A stretch of DNA of 63,508 nucleotides from an uncultured Bacteroides sp. (GTDB lineage Bacteria > Bacteroidota > Bacteroidia > Bacteroidales > Bacteroidaceae): contig USQO01000003.1 of assembly GCA_900556845.1 (NCBI GenBank), positions 1 to 63,508 of the forward strand, given 5' to 3'. This document shows, piece after piece, positions 7,771 to 16,044 of this stretch (within the stretch, counting starts at the first letter, position 1; every line of letters begins with the position of its first letter). The translations under genes and the position numbers were made by a program. Under the pieces are notes generated by a model. The model searched no databases. It was not told the origin of the DNA and was given only the letters and a program-made list of their open reading frames with translations.

Positions 7771-9285
7771 TTATTTAATCAGGTCTTTTCCTGTCATATC
7801 AGCTGGCTGAGCCATACCCAAGATGTGAAGGATAGAAGGAGCAACGTCTGCCAATACACCGTTTTCAACCTTAGCGTCCTTGTTTTCTGTTACGTAAACA
7901 AATGGAACTGGGTTCAGTGAGTGGGCTGTGTTAGGAGTTCCGTCTTCGTTCAATGCGTGGTCTGCATTTCCGTGGTCAGCAATGATGATTACTTCGTAAT
8001 CGTTTGCTTTAGCAGCTTCTACTGTATCTTTCACGCAGTTGTCGATAGCAACTACTGCTTTTTCGATAGCTTCGTAGATACCTGTGTGACCAACCATATC
8101 ACCGTTAGCGTAGTTTACAACGATGAAGTCGTATTTCTGAGTGTTGATAGCTTCTACCAGTTTGTCCTTAACTTCGTAAGCGCTCATTTCAGGCTTCAAG
8201 TCGTAAGTAGCAACTTTTGGAGAAGGAACGAGGATACGGTCTTCGTTGTCGTATGGAGTTTCACGTCCACCGTTGAAGAAGAATGTTACGTGTGCATACT
8301 TTTCTGTTTCAGCAATGTGAAGCTGAGTCTTTCCGTTTGCTGCAAGGTATTCGCCAAGAGTGTTCTGTACGTTTTCTTTCGGGAACAAGATATGAACACC
8401 TGTAAAGGAAGCATCGTACGGAGTCATACAGTAGAACTGAAGTCCCGGGATAGTCTTCATACCTGCTTCCGGCATATCCTGCTGAGTAAGAACGATAGTA
8501 AGCTCTTTAGCACGGTCGTTACGGTAGTTGAAGAAGATTACTACGTCGCCTTCCTTGATAGTACCGTCGAAGTTAGCGTTAGAAATAGGTTTGATGAACT
8601 CGTCAGTTACACCTTCATCGTATGATTCCTGCATAGCCTGAACCATGTCTGTAGCTTTCTTGCCTGTACCGTTTACCAGCAAGTCGTAAGCTTCTTTCAC
8701 ACGTTCCCAACGTTTGTCACGGTCCATTGCATAGAAACGACCTACGATAGAAGCAATTTTACCTGCTGATTTTGCGCAGTGTGCAGAAAGTTCTTCGATA
8801 AATCCTTTACCGCTCTTAGGGTCAGTGTCACGACCGTCCATGAAGCAGTGAATGAAAGTATTTTCGATACCGTATTCTTTAGCGATGTCGCAAAGGCGGA
8901 ACAGGTGGTCGAGTGAAGAGTGTACACCACCGTTTGAAGTAAGACCCATGAAGTGGATGTTCTTACCGTTTTCCTTAGCATATGTGAAGGCAGAAACAAC
9001 TTCAGGATTCTGCATGATGCTTCCGTCGGCACAAGCACGGTTGATTTTTACCAAATCCTGATAAACGATGCGTCCGGCACCGATGTTGAGGTGACCAACT
9101 TCAGAGTTACCCATCTGTCCGTCAGGAAGACCTACGTTTTCGCCACTTGCCTGCAACTGTGAGTGAGGGTAATTAGCCAACAGACTGTCCCAATAAGGAG
9201 TAGGAGTGTTAAAGATTACATCGTCTTTGTGATGGTCGCCGCAGCCCCATCCGTCAAGGATCATTAAAAGTGCTTTTTTAGCCAT
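7771..9285 (-). CDS. gpmI: 2,3-bisphosphoglycerate-independent phosphoglycerate mutase
   Basis: This 504-residue cytoplasmic enzyme interconverts 3- and 2-phosphoglycerate in glycolysis using two manganese ions. The alkaline-phosphatase fold starts with ALLMILDGWGCGDH. The phosphorylated serine is in GQMGNSEVGHLNIGAGR, and late metal ligands lie in IIIADHGNADHAL. Length is normal for GpmI. It is monocistronic, with a promoter element at 9331-9338 and a terminator at 7690-7737. Confidence 0.98.
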   Translation of the reverse strand: MAKKALLMILDGWGCGDHHKDDVIFNTPTPYWDSLLANYPHSQLQASGENVGLPDGQMGNSEVGHLNIGAGRIVYQDLVKINRACADGSIMQNPEVVSAFTYAKENGKNIHFMGLTSNGGVHSSLDHLFRLCDIAKEYGIENTFIHCFMDGRDTDPKSGKGFIEELSAHCAKSAGKIASIVGRFYAMDRDKRWERVKEAYDLLVNGTGKKATDMVQAMQESYDEGVTDEFIKPISNANFDGTIKEGDVVIFFNYRNDRAKELTIVLTQQDMPEAGMKTIPGLQFYCMTPYDASFTGVHILFPKENVQNTLGEYLAANGKTQLHIAETEKYAHVTFFFNGGRETPYDNEDRILVPSPKVATYDLKPEMSAYEVKDKLVEAINTQKYDFIVVNYANGDMVGHTGIYEAIEKAVVAIDNCVKDTVEAAKANDYEVIIIADHGNADHALNEDGTPNTAHSLNPVPFVYVTENKDAKVENGVLADVAPSILHILGMAQPADMTGKDLIK

Positions 9286-9330
9286 AATCTTAATTTTATA
9301 TTAAAAGTTATTACGTTCTTTTTCTAGCTA

Positions 9331-9338
9331 CAAAGGTA
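9331..9338 (-). promoter_or_regulatory. -7 promoter element (TACCTTTG) for gpmI
   Basis: Exact TAnnTTTG match on the minus strand, 45 bases upstream of the gpmI start. Confidence 0.7.
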
Positions 9339-9434
9339 AGAAAAAAGCCGGGATGATTGATAAGGCGATGATGGAAAATTACAGTTTTTCAATATTGATT
9401 TTTCTAAAAAGATTGTTCCTGTTGTTTTTTTAAA

Positions 9435-9442
9435 TATCTTTG
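9435..9442 (+). promoter_or_regulatory. -7 promoter element (TATCTTTG) for the fucosidase gene
   Basis: Exact TAnnTTTG match with a TTG at 9413-9415, 19 bases upstream. Its last three bases form a TTG that could be mistaken for a start codon at 9440. Confidence 0.75.
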
Positions 9443-9469
9443 TATCAAACTATTAAACTTAATTTTACT

Positions 9470-10960
9470 ATGAACTTAAAAGAATGTAATAAGACTGTCT
9501 TCCTACTGCTGATAGGTTTGGGAGGACTGATGGGGCTGAACTCTTGTTCCGAAAAGTCGCAGGAACAGTCACAAACAATCTCTCCAACTCCAGGTCAGCA
9601 AGCTATGATTGACCGAAAATACGGAATGTTTCTGCATTTCGGAATGAATACGTATCTTAATGCTGAATGGAGTGACGGAAGTGCTCCTGCTGCGACATAT
9701 AACCCTCCTGCAGATATTGCGGAGAAAGCAGCACAATGGGTTACGAATGCTAAAAAAGCCGGTATGCGTTCCATCGTACTTACTACTAAACATCATGATG
9801 GTTTTTGCTTGTGGGACAGTCAGTATACTGATTTTGACATTGCCAATCCTGATATCAAGAATAAAGCAGACATTGTAAAAGCTGTTTCGGATGCTTGTAG
9901 AAAAGAAGGTATTGCATTTTCTGTTTATTACTCTTTATGGGACAGACATGAGCCATGCTACAAAGAAGCGGATTTCAGAAAGTACATTGACTATATGAAA
10001 AATCAGCTGAAAGAGTTGATGACAAATTACGGAGAAGTCTGCGAGCTATGGTTTGACGGTGCATGGGATAAACAGAATGTAAGCGACTGGTGTCTGCCTG
10101 AAATCTATAAGTTTGTGAAAGAAATGCAGCCTAACTGTCAGATATCTACCAATTGGACATTAGGAAAGCACCCGGTAGACATGGCTGAGAATGATTCGAT
10201 CATTTATTTCCCGGCTGATTTCAGACTTTGGGATCCGTTCCTTCCTGTCAAGAACGATCCAAAAATTTATTCACATGAAGGAAAGAAATACTACCTGCCT
10301 TTTGAATGTACTCAAACTATTTCGGTATTAGGCAACTGGTTTAGCCATCCCGAAGATAAAACAGTACGAGAATTGGACGAGCTGGAGGAAATCTTCTATG
10401 TATCAACAGCTAACGACAACTGTTTATTGCTTAACATTCCTCCTGATGTTAACGGTGAACAAAACCCATTGGCCATTGAACGGATTACTGCTTTGGCACA
10501 AAAACTGGGCATAGAAGATGGTAAGCCATTCCCCAAACAATTACCTGAACCCAAATCACTTACATCAAGTGCTACGGCTTCTGCTTCCAGCATTTTCAAA
10601 CAAGACACACTTCATTATGGGGCGATGTATGCTATTGACAGTGATGTTTCTACAGCATGGAAAGCAGATAAGGAAACAGCAACACTAGAGATTTCATTAA
10701 AACAGGCTGCAGACATTAAGGAAATTGCAATCATTGAAGAAAGAAACAGTATTCAGGAATTCTTTATTGAAGCCTTAATAAATCAGAAATGGGCAACCAT
10801 TTATACTGGTAAAGCCTTAGCAGACCCTAAAGCTGAAAGTTTTATGGGATATGGCTACAATAAATTCACTTTGCCTCAAAGTGTACAAACTGACCAGTTA
10901 CGCATCAATATACAAAAGTCTAGTGGAACTCCAAGTATCTACTCAATCAGACTGAAATAA
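9470..10960 (+). CDS. GH29 alpha-L-fucosidase lipoprotein with C-terminal discoidin-like domain
   Basis: This enzyme of 496 residues has a lipoprotein signal (LIGLGGLMGLNSC) and should be envelope-anchored. The GH29 catalytic domain runs from about residue 45 to 345: YGMFLHFGMNTY, TTKHHDGFCLWDS, and ELWFDGAWD, where Asp196 is the likely nucleophile. The last 120 residues resemble an F5/8 type C carbohydrate-binding domain (MYAIDSDVSTAWKAD). It would remove terminal fucose from host or mucin-type glycans. It stands alone rather than inside a susCD locus. The ATG at 9470 is chosen because an upstream TTG at 9440 is part of the promoter. Confidence 0.93.
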   Translation: MNLKECNKTVFLLLIGLGGLMGLNSCSEKSQEQSQTISPTPGQQAMIDRKYGMFLHFGMNTYLNAEWSDGSAPAATYNPPADIAEKAAQWVTNAKKAGMRSIVLTTKHHDGFCLWDSQYTDFDIANPDIKNKADIVKAVSDACRKEGIAFSVYYSLWDRHEPCYKEADFRKYIDYMKNQLKELMTNYGEVCELWFDGAWDKQNVSDWCLPEIYKFVKEMQPNCQISTNWTLGKHPVDMAENDSIIYFPADFRLWDPFLPVKNDPKIYSHEGKKYYLPFECTQTISVLGNWFSHPEDKTVRELDELEEIFYVSTANDNCLLLNIPPDVNGEQNPLAIERITALAQKLGIEDGKPFPKQLPEPKSLTSSATASASSIFKQDTLHYGAMYAIDSDVSTAWKADKETATLEISLKQAADIKEIAIIEERNSIQEFFIEALINQKWATIYTGKALADPKAESFMGYGYNKFTLPQSVQTDQLRINIQKSSGTPSIYSIRLK

Positions 10961-10971
10961 AAACAGGAAAG

Positions 10972-11008
10972 GGTCAGCTCTCCTCTAAAATTCGAGCGTG
11001 AGCTGACC
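10972..11008. terminator. Hairpin between fucosidase and rnhB
   Basis: GGTCAGCTC (10972-10980) pairs perfectly with GAGCTGACC (11000-11008). It overlaps the last codons of rnhB and lies between converging genes. T runs are weak on both sides, so efficiency is uncertain. Confidence 0.5.
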
Positions 11009-11587
11009 ATCTCCTAATAAGTTATACGACATTCTATGATAGGGTGACGTACCAAAACGACGAATAGCTTCACGATGTTTCTTGGTTGGATAACCTTTAT
11101 TGGAAAGCCAATCGTATATAGGATATTCCTGATGCAATGCATTCATATAATCATCCCTATAGGTCTTTGCCAGAATAGATGCAGCTGCAATAGACAGGTA
11201 TTTCCCGTCTCCTTTTACAACAGTTGTGTATGGAACACTTTGATAAGGCTTAAAACGATTTCCATCGACCAGTATATACTCCGGGCGTAAAGCCAATTTG
11301 TCTAAAGCACGGTGCATTGCCAGAAAGGAAGCATTCAGAATATTAATTTTATCTATCTCCTGCGGAGTCACTACACCAACGGCCCAAGCCAATGCCTCTT
11401 TCTCTATGATGGGACGAAGCTGGTATCGTTGTTTTTCAGTCAGCTTTTTGGAGTCGTTCAACAATTCGTTCTTATAATCAGGCGGTAAAATTACAGCTGC
11501 AGCATAAACGGCTCCTGCCAGACAGCCTCTTCCGGCTTCATCACATCCAGCCTCAACCAGATTTTCATTTAAACATGGCAATAACAT
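10985..11587 (-). CDS. rnhB: Ribonuclease HII
   Basis: This 200-residue cytoplasmic enzyme cuts the RNA strand of RNA-DNA hybrids and removes misincorporated ribonucleotides. The catalytic start motif is CDEAGRGCLAG (Asp16 and Glu17). LNDSKKLTEKQR, LVDGNR and the KGDGKYLSIAAASILAK segment are typical. Length is standard. It is transcribed alone from a promoter element at 11632-11639, back to back with the LysO genes. Confidence 0.97.
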   Translation of the reverse strand: MLLPCLNENLVEAGCDEAGRGCLAGAVYAAAVILPPDYKNELLNDSKKLTEKQRYQLRPIIEKEALAWAVGVVTPQEIDKINILNASFLAMHRALDKLALRPEYILVDGNRFKPYQSVPYTTVVKGDGKYLSIAAASILAKTYRDDYMNALHQEYPIYDWLSNKGYPTKKHREAIRRFGTSPYHRMSYNLLGDGQLTLEF

Positions 11588-11631
11588 AACAAGATTCTTT
11601 TTAATAATACCTATATGAATGACAAAGTGAA

Positions 11632-11639
11632 CAAAGATA
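11632..11639 (-). promoter_or_regulatory. -7 promoter element (TATCTTTG) for rnhB
   Basis: Exact TAnnTTTG match on the minus strand, 44 bases before the rnhB start. Confidence 0.65.
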
Positions 11640-11672
11640 GATATTAATAATGAGTCTTTATTTTTTTATCCG

Positions 11673-11680
11673 TATTTTTG
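11673..11680 (+). promoter_or_regulatory. -7 promoter element (TATTTTTG) for the LysO-like pair
   Basis: Exact TAnnTTTG match. The terminal TTG at 11678 is in frame with the first LysO gene and can be miscalled as its start. Confidence 0.65.
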
Positions 11681-11701
11681 CCGAAAATTTGCACAAAAAA
11701 T

Positions 11702-11980
11702 ATGTTTACTATTATCGGGATTATGTTATCAGGAATCGGAATCGGTTTCTTGTTACGCAGAAATAATTTATCGGGTATCGGGAAGGTTATTACCGGACTT
11801 ATATGGCTTTTACTCTTTTTACTTGGAGTAGATGTAGGAGGAAACAAAGCGATTATTCAGGGGCTACATACACTTGGTCTGGAAGCCTTACTGCTTACGA
11901 TCGGAGGTATACTTGGCAGTGTGATACTGGCATGGGGACTATGGTATTATTTATATAAAAGGAATAAGACGGTTTTATGA
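11702..11980 (+). CDS. LysO-type exporter, N-terminal half as a separate protein
   Basis: This small membrane protein of 92 residues has about three helices (IIGIMLSGIGIGFLL, VITGLIWLLLFLLGVDVGGN, LLLTIGGILGSVILAWGLWYYLY). It corresponds to the first part of the DUF340/LysO lysine exporter, which is one chain of about 300 residues in E. coli. Its stop overlaps the start of the next gene in the four bases ATGA, so translation is coupled. The ATG at 11702 is preferred over a TTG at 11678 that lies in the promoter. The substrate is inferred from the family only. Confidence 0.82.
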   Translation: MFTIIGIMLSGIGIGFLLRRNNLSGIGKVITGLIWLLLFLLGVDVGGNKAIIQGLHTLGLEALLLTIGGILGSVILAWGLWYYLYKRNKTVL

Positions 11981-12579
11981 AAGGAAGTTTAATTATTATC
12001 TGTTTCTTTATTTTAGGAAGTTGCTGTGGATACTTTCAGCTGCTCCCTGCTTTTGTTACACAAAGCAACCTGAGTTATTATGCGCTTTGTGCATTGATGT
12101 TCAGTGTAGGTATCAGTATTGGCAACAATCCACAAACCCTTCGTAACTTCCGTTCTTTAAATCCTAGATTGATTTTTCTGCCTGTTATGACGATTTTAGG
12201 TACATTGGCAGGAAGTGCAGTAGTAAGCTTCTTACTTCCGCATCGTTCGCTGACCGATTGTCTGGCGGTAGGTTCCGGTTTCGGATATTATTCCTTGTCG
12301 AGTATTTTCATTACAGAATACAAAGGTGCTGAATTAGGTACCGTAGCCTTACTGGCCAATATATCCCGAGAAATCGTTACCTTACTGGCAGCACCATTGC
12401 TTGTCAGATGGTTTGGCAATCTGGCTCCTATTTCAGCGGGAGGAGCAACTACAATGGATACAACCCTGCCTATCATTACCCAAACAGCCGGACAACAATT
12501 TGTGATTGTATCCATCTTCCATGGATTTGTAGTAGATTTCAGTGTTCCTTTTCTTGTAACACTCTTTTGCTCCTTATAA
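11977..12579 (+). CDS. LysO-type exporter, C-terminal half as a separate protein
   Basis: This 200-residue membrane protein matches the larger C-terminal part of the LysO/DUF340 family: LMFSVGISIGNNPQTLRNFR, AVGSGFGYYSLSSIFI, and GGATTMDTTLPIITQTAGQQF, where conserved acidic and polar residues line the transport path. It starts inside the stop codon of the preceding short gene. I infer that the two chains assemble into one transporter. By family knowledge it may export lysine or toxic analogues; nothing in the sequence proves the substrate. Confidence 0.86.
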   Translation: MKGSLIIICFFILGSCCGYFQLLPAFVTQSNLSYYALCALMFSVGISIGNNPQTLRNFRSLNPRLIFLPVMTILGTLAGSAVVSFLLPHRSLTDCLAVGSGFGYYSLSSIFITEYKGAELGTVALLANISREIVTLLAAPLLVRWFGNLAPISAGGATTMDTTLPIITQTAGQQFVIVSIFHGFVVDFSVPFLVTLFCSL

Positions 12580-12597
12580 CAGAAAAATAATCTCATC

Positions 12598-12644
12598 AAA
12601 AAAGGCACCCTCTATTCTTCTTTACAGAATAAAGGATGCCTTTT
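12598..12644. terminator. Bidirectional terminator, lysO pair / suf operon
   Basis: AAAAGGCACCC-type arm at 12598-12610 pairs with 12633-12644. A run of A precedes it and T follows it, so it can end both the plus-strand exporter transcript and the long minus-strand operon. Confidence 0.8.
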
Positions 12645-12663
12645 ATATTTTAGTTTCTATAGA

Positions 12664-13890
12664 CTAGAACATACGACTTACCCGTGCTATTCCAGCAACA
12701 AGCGCATCAATTTCTTCTTTGGTTGTATAGATTCCAAAAGTAGCACGTACAGTACCTTCAATACCTAACCGACGCATAAGGGGCTCAGCACAATGATGTC
12801 CTGTACGGACAGCAATACCCAGTCTGTCCAACAGTGTTCCCATATCAAAATGATGAATATTGCCGACAAGGAATGATATTACTCCGCCTTTTTGTTCAGC
12901 TTCTCCAAAAATCCGCATTCCCGGAATCTCTTTCAGACGTTCCATAGCATATACAGTAAGCTCATGTTCATAGGCTGCAATATTATCCATTCCAATTTCA
13001 GAAACATAATCAAGTGCAGTTGCCAAAGCTGTTGTACCTACATAGTCAGGAGTACCTGCTTCGAACTTGAAAGGCAATTCATTGAATGTAGTCTTTTCGA
13101 AAGTAACATTCTGAATCATTTCACCTCCTCCCTGATATGGAGGAAGACGGTCTAGCCAATCTTCTTTTCCATACAATACTCCCACTCCTGTAGGACCGTA
13201 TATCTTATGCCCGCTGAAAACATAGAAATCAGCATCCAAGTCCTGCACATCTACTTTCATGTGAGGAACACCCTGTGCACCATCAATCAATACCGGAACC
13301 TGATGTGCATGAGCAATCTCAATAATCTTCTTCACAGGATTGATAGTACCCAGAACATTCGAGACATGAGCGACCGACACCAGTTTTGTACGCATAGAGA
13401 AAAGTTTTTCATATTCATCCAGCAGAAGTTCGCCACGGTCATTCATCGGGATTACACGCAATTTAATCCCTTTACGTGCAGCCTGCAATTGCCATGAAAC
13501 AATGTTGCTATGATGCTCCATCACAGAAACAATCACCTCATCCCCATCCTGCATCTGACTGTCGACAAAAGAAGAGGCTACTAAGTTGATACTTTCCGTA
13601 GTTCCTCTGGTAAAGACAACTTCAGATGTCTTGCCAGCATTGATAAACTTCCGGACGGTTTCACGAGAAGCTTCATGCAGATTTGTTGCCTGCTGTGAAA
13701 GGAAATGTACCCCTCGGTGCACATTAGCATTCACCGAATAATATTCATCAACCATAGCATCAACCACACAACGGGGTTTCTGCGTAGTTGCGCCGTTATC
13801 CAGATAAACCAAAGGTTTTCCATATACGGTTCTCGAAAGAATAGGAAAATCGTTTCTTATTTTATTTACATCATACATACCGGCATTCAT
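12664..13890 (-). CDS. sufS: Cysteine desulfurase SufS
   Basis: This 408-residue PLP enzyme takes sulfur from cysteine for Fe-S cluster assembly. The PLP lysine is Lys229 in FSGHKIYGPTGVG, and the catalytic cysteine is Cys367 in VRTGHHCAEPLM. An N-terminal YLDNGATTQKP motif and VMEHHSNIVSWQ complete a group II desulfurase. It is the last gene of the suf segment and starts 8 bases after sufD ends. Its sulfur acceptor is probably the SufE encoded at 3031-3459. Confidence 0.98.
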   Translation of the reverse strand: MNAGMYDVNKIRNDFPILSRTVYGKPLVYLDNGATTQKPRCVVDAMVDEYYSVNANVHRGVHFLSQQATNLHEASRETVRKFINAGKTSEVVFTRGTTESINLVASSFVDSQMQDGDEVIVSVMEHHSNIVSWQLQAARKGIKLRVIPMNDRGELLLDEYEKLFSMRTKLVSVAHVSNVLGTINPVKKIIEIAHAHQVPVLIDGAQGVPHMKVDVQDLDADFYVFSGHKIYGPTGVGVLYGKEDWLDRLPPYQGGGEMIQNVTFEKTTFNELPFKFEAGTPDYVGTTALATALDYVSEIGMDNIAAYEHELTVYAMERLKEIPGMRIFGEAEQKGGVISFLVGNIHHFDMGTLLDRLGIAVRTGHHCAEPLMRRLGIEGTVRATFGIYTTKEEIDALVAGIARVSRMF

Positions 13891-13898
13891 TAATCAAG

Positions 13899-15242
13899 TT
13901 ATTTACAAATAGCACATCCCTGGCACTTATTTAATTCACCACGGAAACGCTTTTCGACCAACAGATGCAATCTGTCTTTCAATACATCCAGACGAATTGT
14001 ATCAATCACTTCATTGACAAAAGCAAACATAAGCAACAAACGAGCCTCTTTCAGACTGATACCTCGCTGCTGCATATAGAACAAAGCACTTTCATCCAGT
14101 TGTCCTACTGTTGCCCCATGCGAGCATTTCACATCATCGGCATAAATTTCAAGTTGAGGCTGCGTATACATACGCGCTTCACGAGTGGCACATATATTAC
14201 GGTTGGTCTGCTGAGAAGAGGTACGCTGTGCTCCCTCACGAACCAATACTTTGCCTGCAAAAGCACCTACAGCCTGATCGTCCAGTACATATTTGAACAA
14301 CTCATTGCTGGTACAATCTGCAACCTTGTGATCAATAAACGTATTATTGTCAATCTGCTCATTCTTATCGGCAATAGCCATACCACACAAGTTTACTTCT
14401 GCTCCCCGGCCAGCCAGTGTTACAGAAGTCGTATTGCGAGTCATACCATTATGCAGCGTCATACCGTTAAGCAAAACATTGCTTCCCGCCTGCTGCTCTA
14501 CATAAAGGTTATTAAAGCGTACAGAGCTATTATGCGTTTCTTCCAACTCATAAAGGTCAAAGAATGCATTCTCGCCTACAAACACCTCGATAACTTGAGT
14601 TGACAGGAAGTTTACATTATCCATAGCATGGTCACAGATCAGCAATTTGGCCTGTGCACCCTCCTCCAAGATAATCAGAATACGGCGATTCACCATAAAG
14701 TCTACATCCGCTCTGAGTATATTTACCAACTGCAATGGCTTTTCAACCACTACATTTTTAGGTATATACATCAATACACCGTCCTGAGCAAACATTGTAT
14801 TGAATGCAGACAGAGCATCTTCGGAAGTATGTGCCAATTTACCATAATACTTCTTTATCAGTTCCGGTTGCTGGATAGCCACCTCTTTCAAGCTGGCAAA
14901 AATAACACCTTCCGGTAATTGACCAGTCGGCTGTACCTTATCATAAAAAGTATCATTCACCACGAAATGCAAGGCTGTACTCATATTGGGTACATCACAC
15001 TTAAACACTTCATAAGGATTTACAGGTATATCCAGCCGATTCAGGTTCAAGCCATAATCAGGAGCGAAGTATTTTCCAACTTCCGTATACTTATACTTCT
15101 CTTGTTTTTTGGTAGGAAAACCCAACCGCTCGAAATCGGCAAAAGCCTTTGCACGCGGTGCATTAAGCACATCTGCACTATGTCTGCAAATCATTGCTTC
15201 GCACTGCGTAAAAAGATCAATATATTGTTGTTCTGATTTCAT
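13899..15242 (-). CDS. sufD: Fe-S cluster assembly protein SufD
   Basis: This 447-residue scaffold partner forms the SufB-SufC2-SufD complex. The C-terminal half has the beta-helix core typical of the SufBD family (GRGAEVNLCGMAIADKNEQIDNNTFIDH). The segment DDVKCSHGATVGQLDESALFYMQQRGIS contains a conserved His-Gly. The start is 2 bases after the sufC stop, so translation is likely coupled. It ends with CQGCAICK, a cysteine-rich tail. Confidence 0.97.
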   Translation of the reverse strand: MKSEQQYIDLFTQCEAMICRHSADVLNAPRAKAFADFERLGFPTKKQEKYKYTEVGKYFAPDYGLNLNRLDIPVNPYEVFKCDVPNMSTALHFVVNDTFYDKVQPTGQLPEGVIFASLKEVAIQQPELIKKYYGKLAHTSEDALSAFNTMFAQDGVLMYIPKNVVVEKPLQLVNILRADVDFMVNRRILIILEEGAQAKLLICDHAMDNVNFLSTQVIEVFVGENAFFDLYELEETHNSSVRFNNLYVEQQAGSNVLLNGMTLHNGMTRNTTSVTLAGRGAEVNLCGMAIADKNEQIDNNTFIDHKVADCTSNELFKYVLDDQAVGAFAGKVLVREGAQRTSSQQTNRNICATREARMYTQPQLEIYADDVKCSHGATVGQLDESALFYMQQRGISLKEARLLLMFAFVNEVIDTIRLDVLKDRLHLLVEKRFRGELNKCQGCAICK

Positions 15243-15244
15243 AC

Positions 15245-15997
15245 TTACTCTCCTAATTCTTTCTTAATCCAGTCGTAACCTTTTTCTTCCAGTTCAAGAG
15301 CCAGTTCAGGACCAGCAGTCTTCACAATCCGGCCTTTATACAATACATGAACAATATCAGGCTTGATATAATCCAGCAATCTCTGGTAGTGAGTGATAAC
15401 GATACAACTGGTTTCAGGAGTCTTAAGCTTGTTTACACCTTCGGCTACAATACGCAAGGCATCAATATCCAAGCCTGAGTCTGTTTCATCCAGAATACTC
15501 AGTTTAGGTTCCAGCATTGCCATCTGGAAGATTTCATTTCTTTTTTTCTCACCTCCCGAGAAACCTTCATTTACCGAACGGTTTGCAAGTTTGCTGTCCA
15601 GTTCAACGATTTCACGTTTCTGACGCATTAATTTCAAAAATTCACTGGCTGTTAATGCAGGAAGTCCTTTATATTTACGCTGTTCATTAACAGCAGCACG
15701 CATAAAATTCACCATGCTTACGCCCGGTATTTCCACCGGATACTGGAAAGAAAGGAACAATCCCTCGTGGCTGCGGTCCTCTGGAGACAATGCCAGCAAA
15801 TCCTTTCCTCCAAAAGAAACAGAACCTTTTGTTACCTCATAAGCCGGATGACCGACCAGCACATTACTCAATGTACTTTTTCCTGATCCGTTAGGACCCA
15901 TGATAGCGTGCACCTCACCTGGCTTTACAGTCAGATTTATACCTTTCAATATTTCTTTGCCATTAATCGTGGCATGCAAATCCTTTATTTCTAACAT
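15245..15997 (-). CDS. sufC: Fe-S cluster assembly ATPase SufC
   Basis: This 250-residue ABC-type ATPase powers the SufBCD scaffold. Walker A is GPNGSGKSTL, the signature is FSGGEKKRNEI, and Walker B is LSILDETDSGLDID, in which the SufC-specific Asp-Ser-Gly-Leu-Asp is visible. It lacks membrane segments, as expected. It lies between sufB (47-base gap) and sufD (2-base gap). Confidence 0.98.
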   Translation of the reverse strand: MLEIKDLHATINGKEILKGINLTVKPGEVHAIMGPNGSGKSTLSNVLVGHPAYEVTKGSVSFGGKDLLALSPEDRSHEGLFLSFQYPVEIPGVSMVNFMRAAVNEQRKYKGLPALTASEFLKLMRQKREIVELDSKLANRSVNEGFSGGEKKRNEIFQMAMLEPKLSILDETDSGLDIDALRIVAEGVNKLKTPETSCIVITHYQRLLDYIKPDIVHVLYKGRIVKTAGPELALELEEKGYDWIKKELGE

Positions 15998-16044
15998 ATA
16001 CTATCTATCTTTAAGTATTCAAGTATTATTCTATATAACAAGCA

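Noticed and set aside
7921..8625. Plus-strand frame of 234 codons opposite gpmI
   Set aside because: Val/Phe/Ser-rich shadow of a strongly conserved gene; no promoter or family match.
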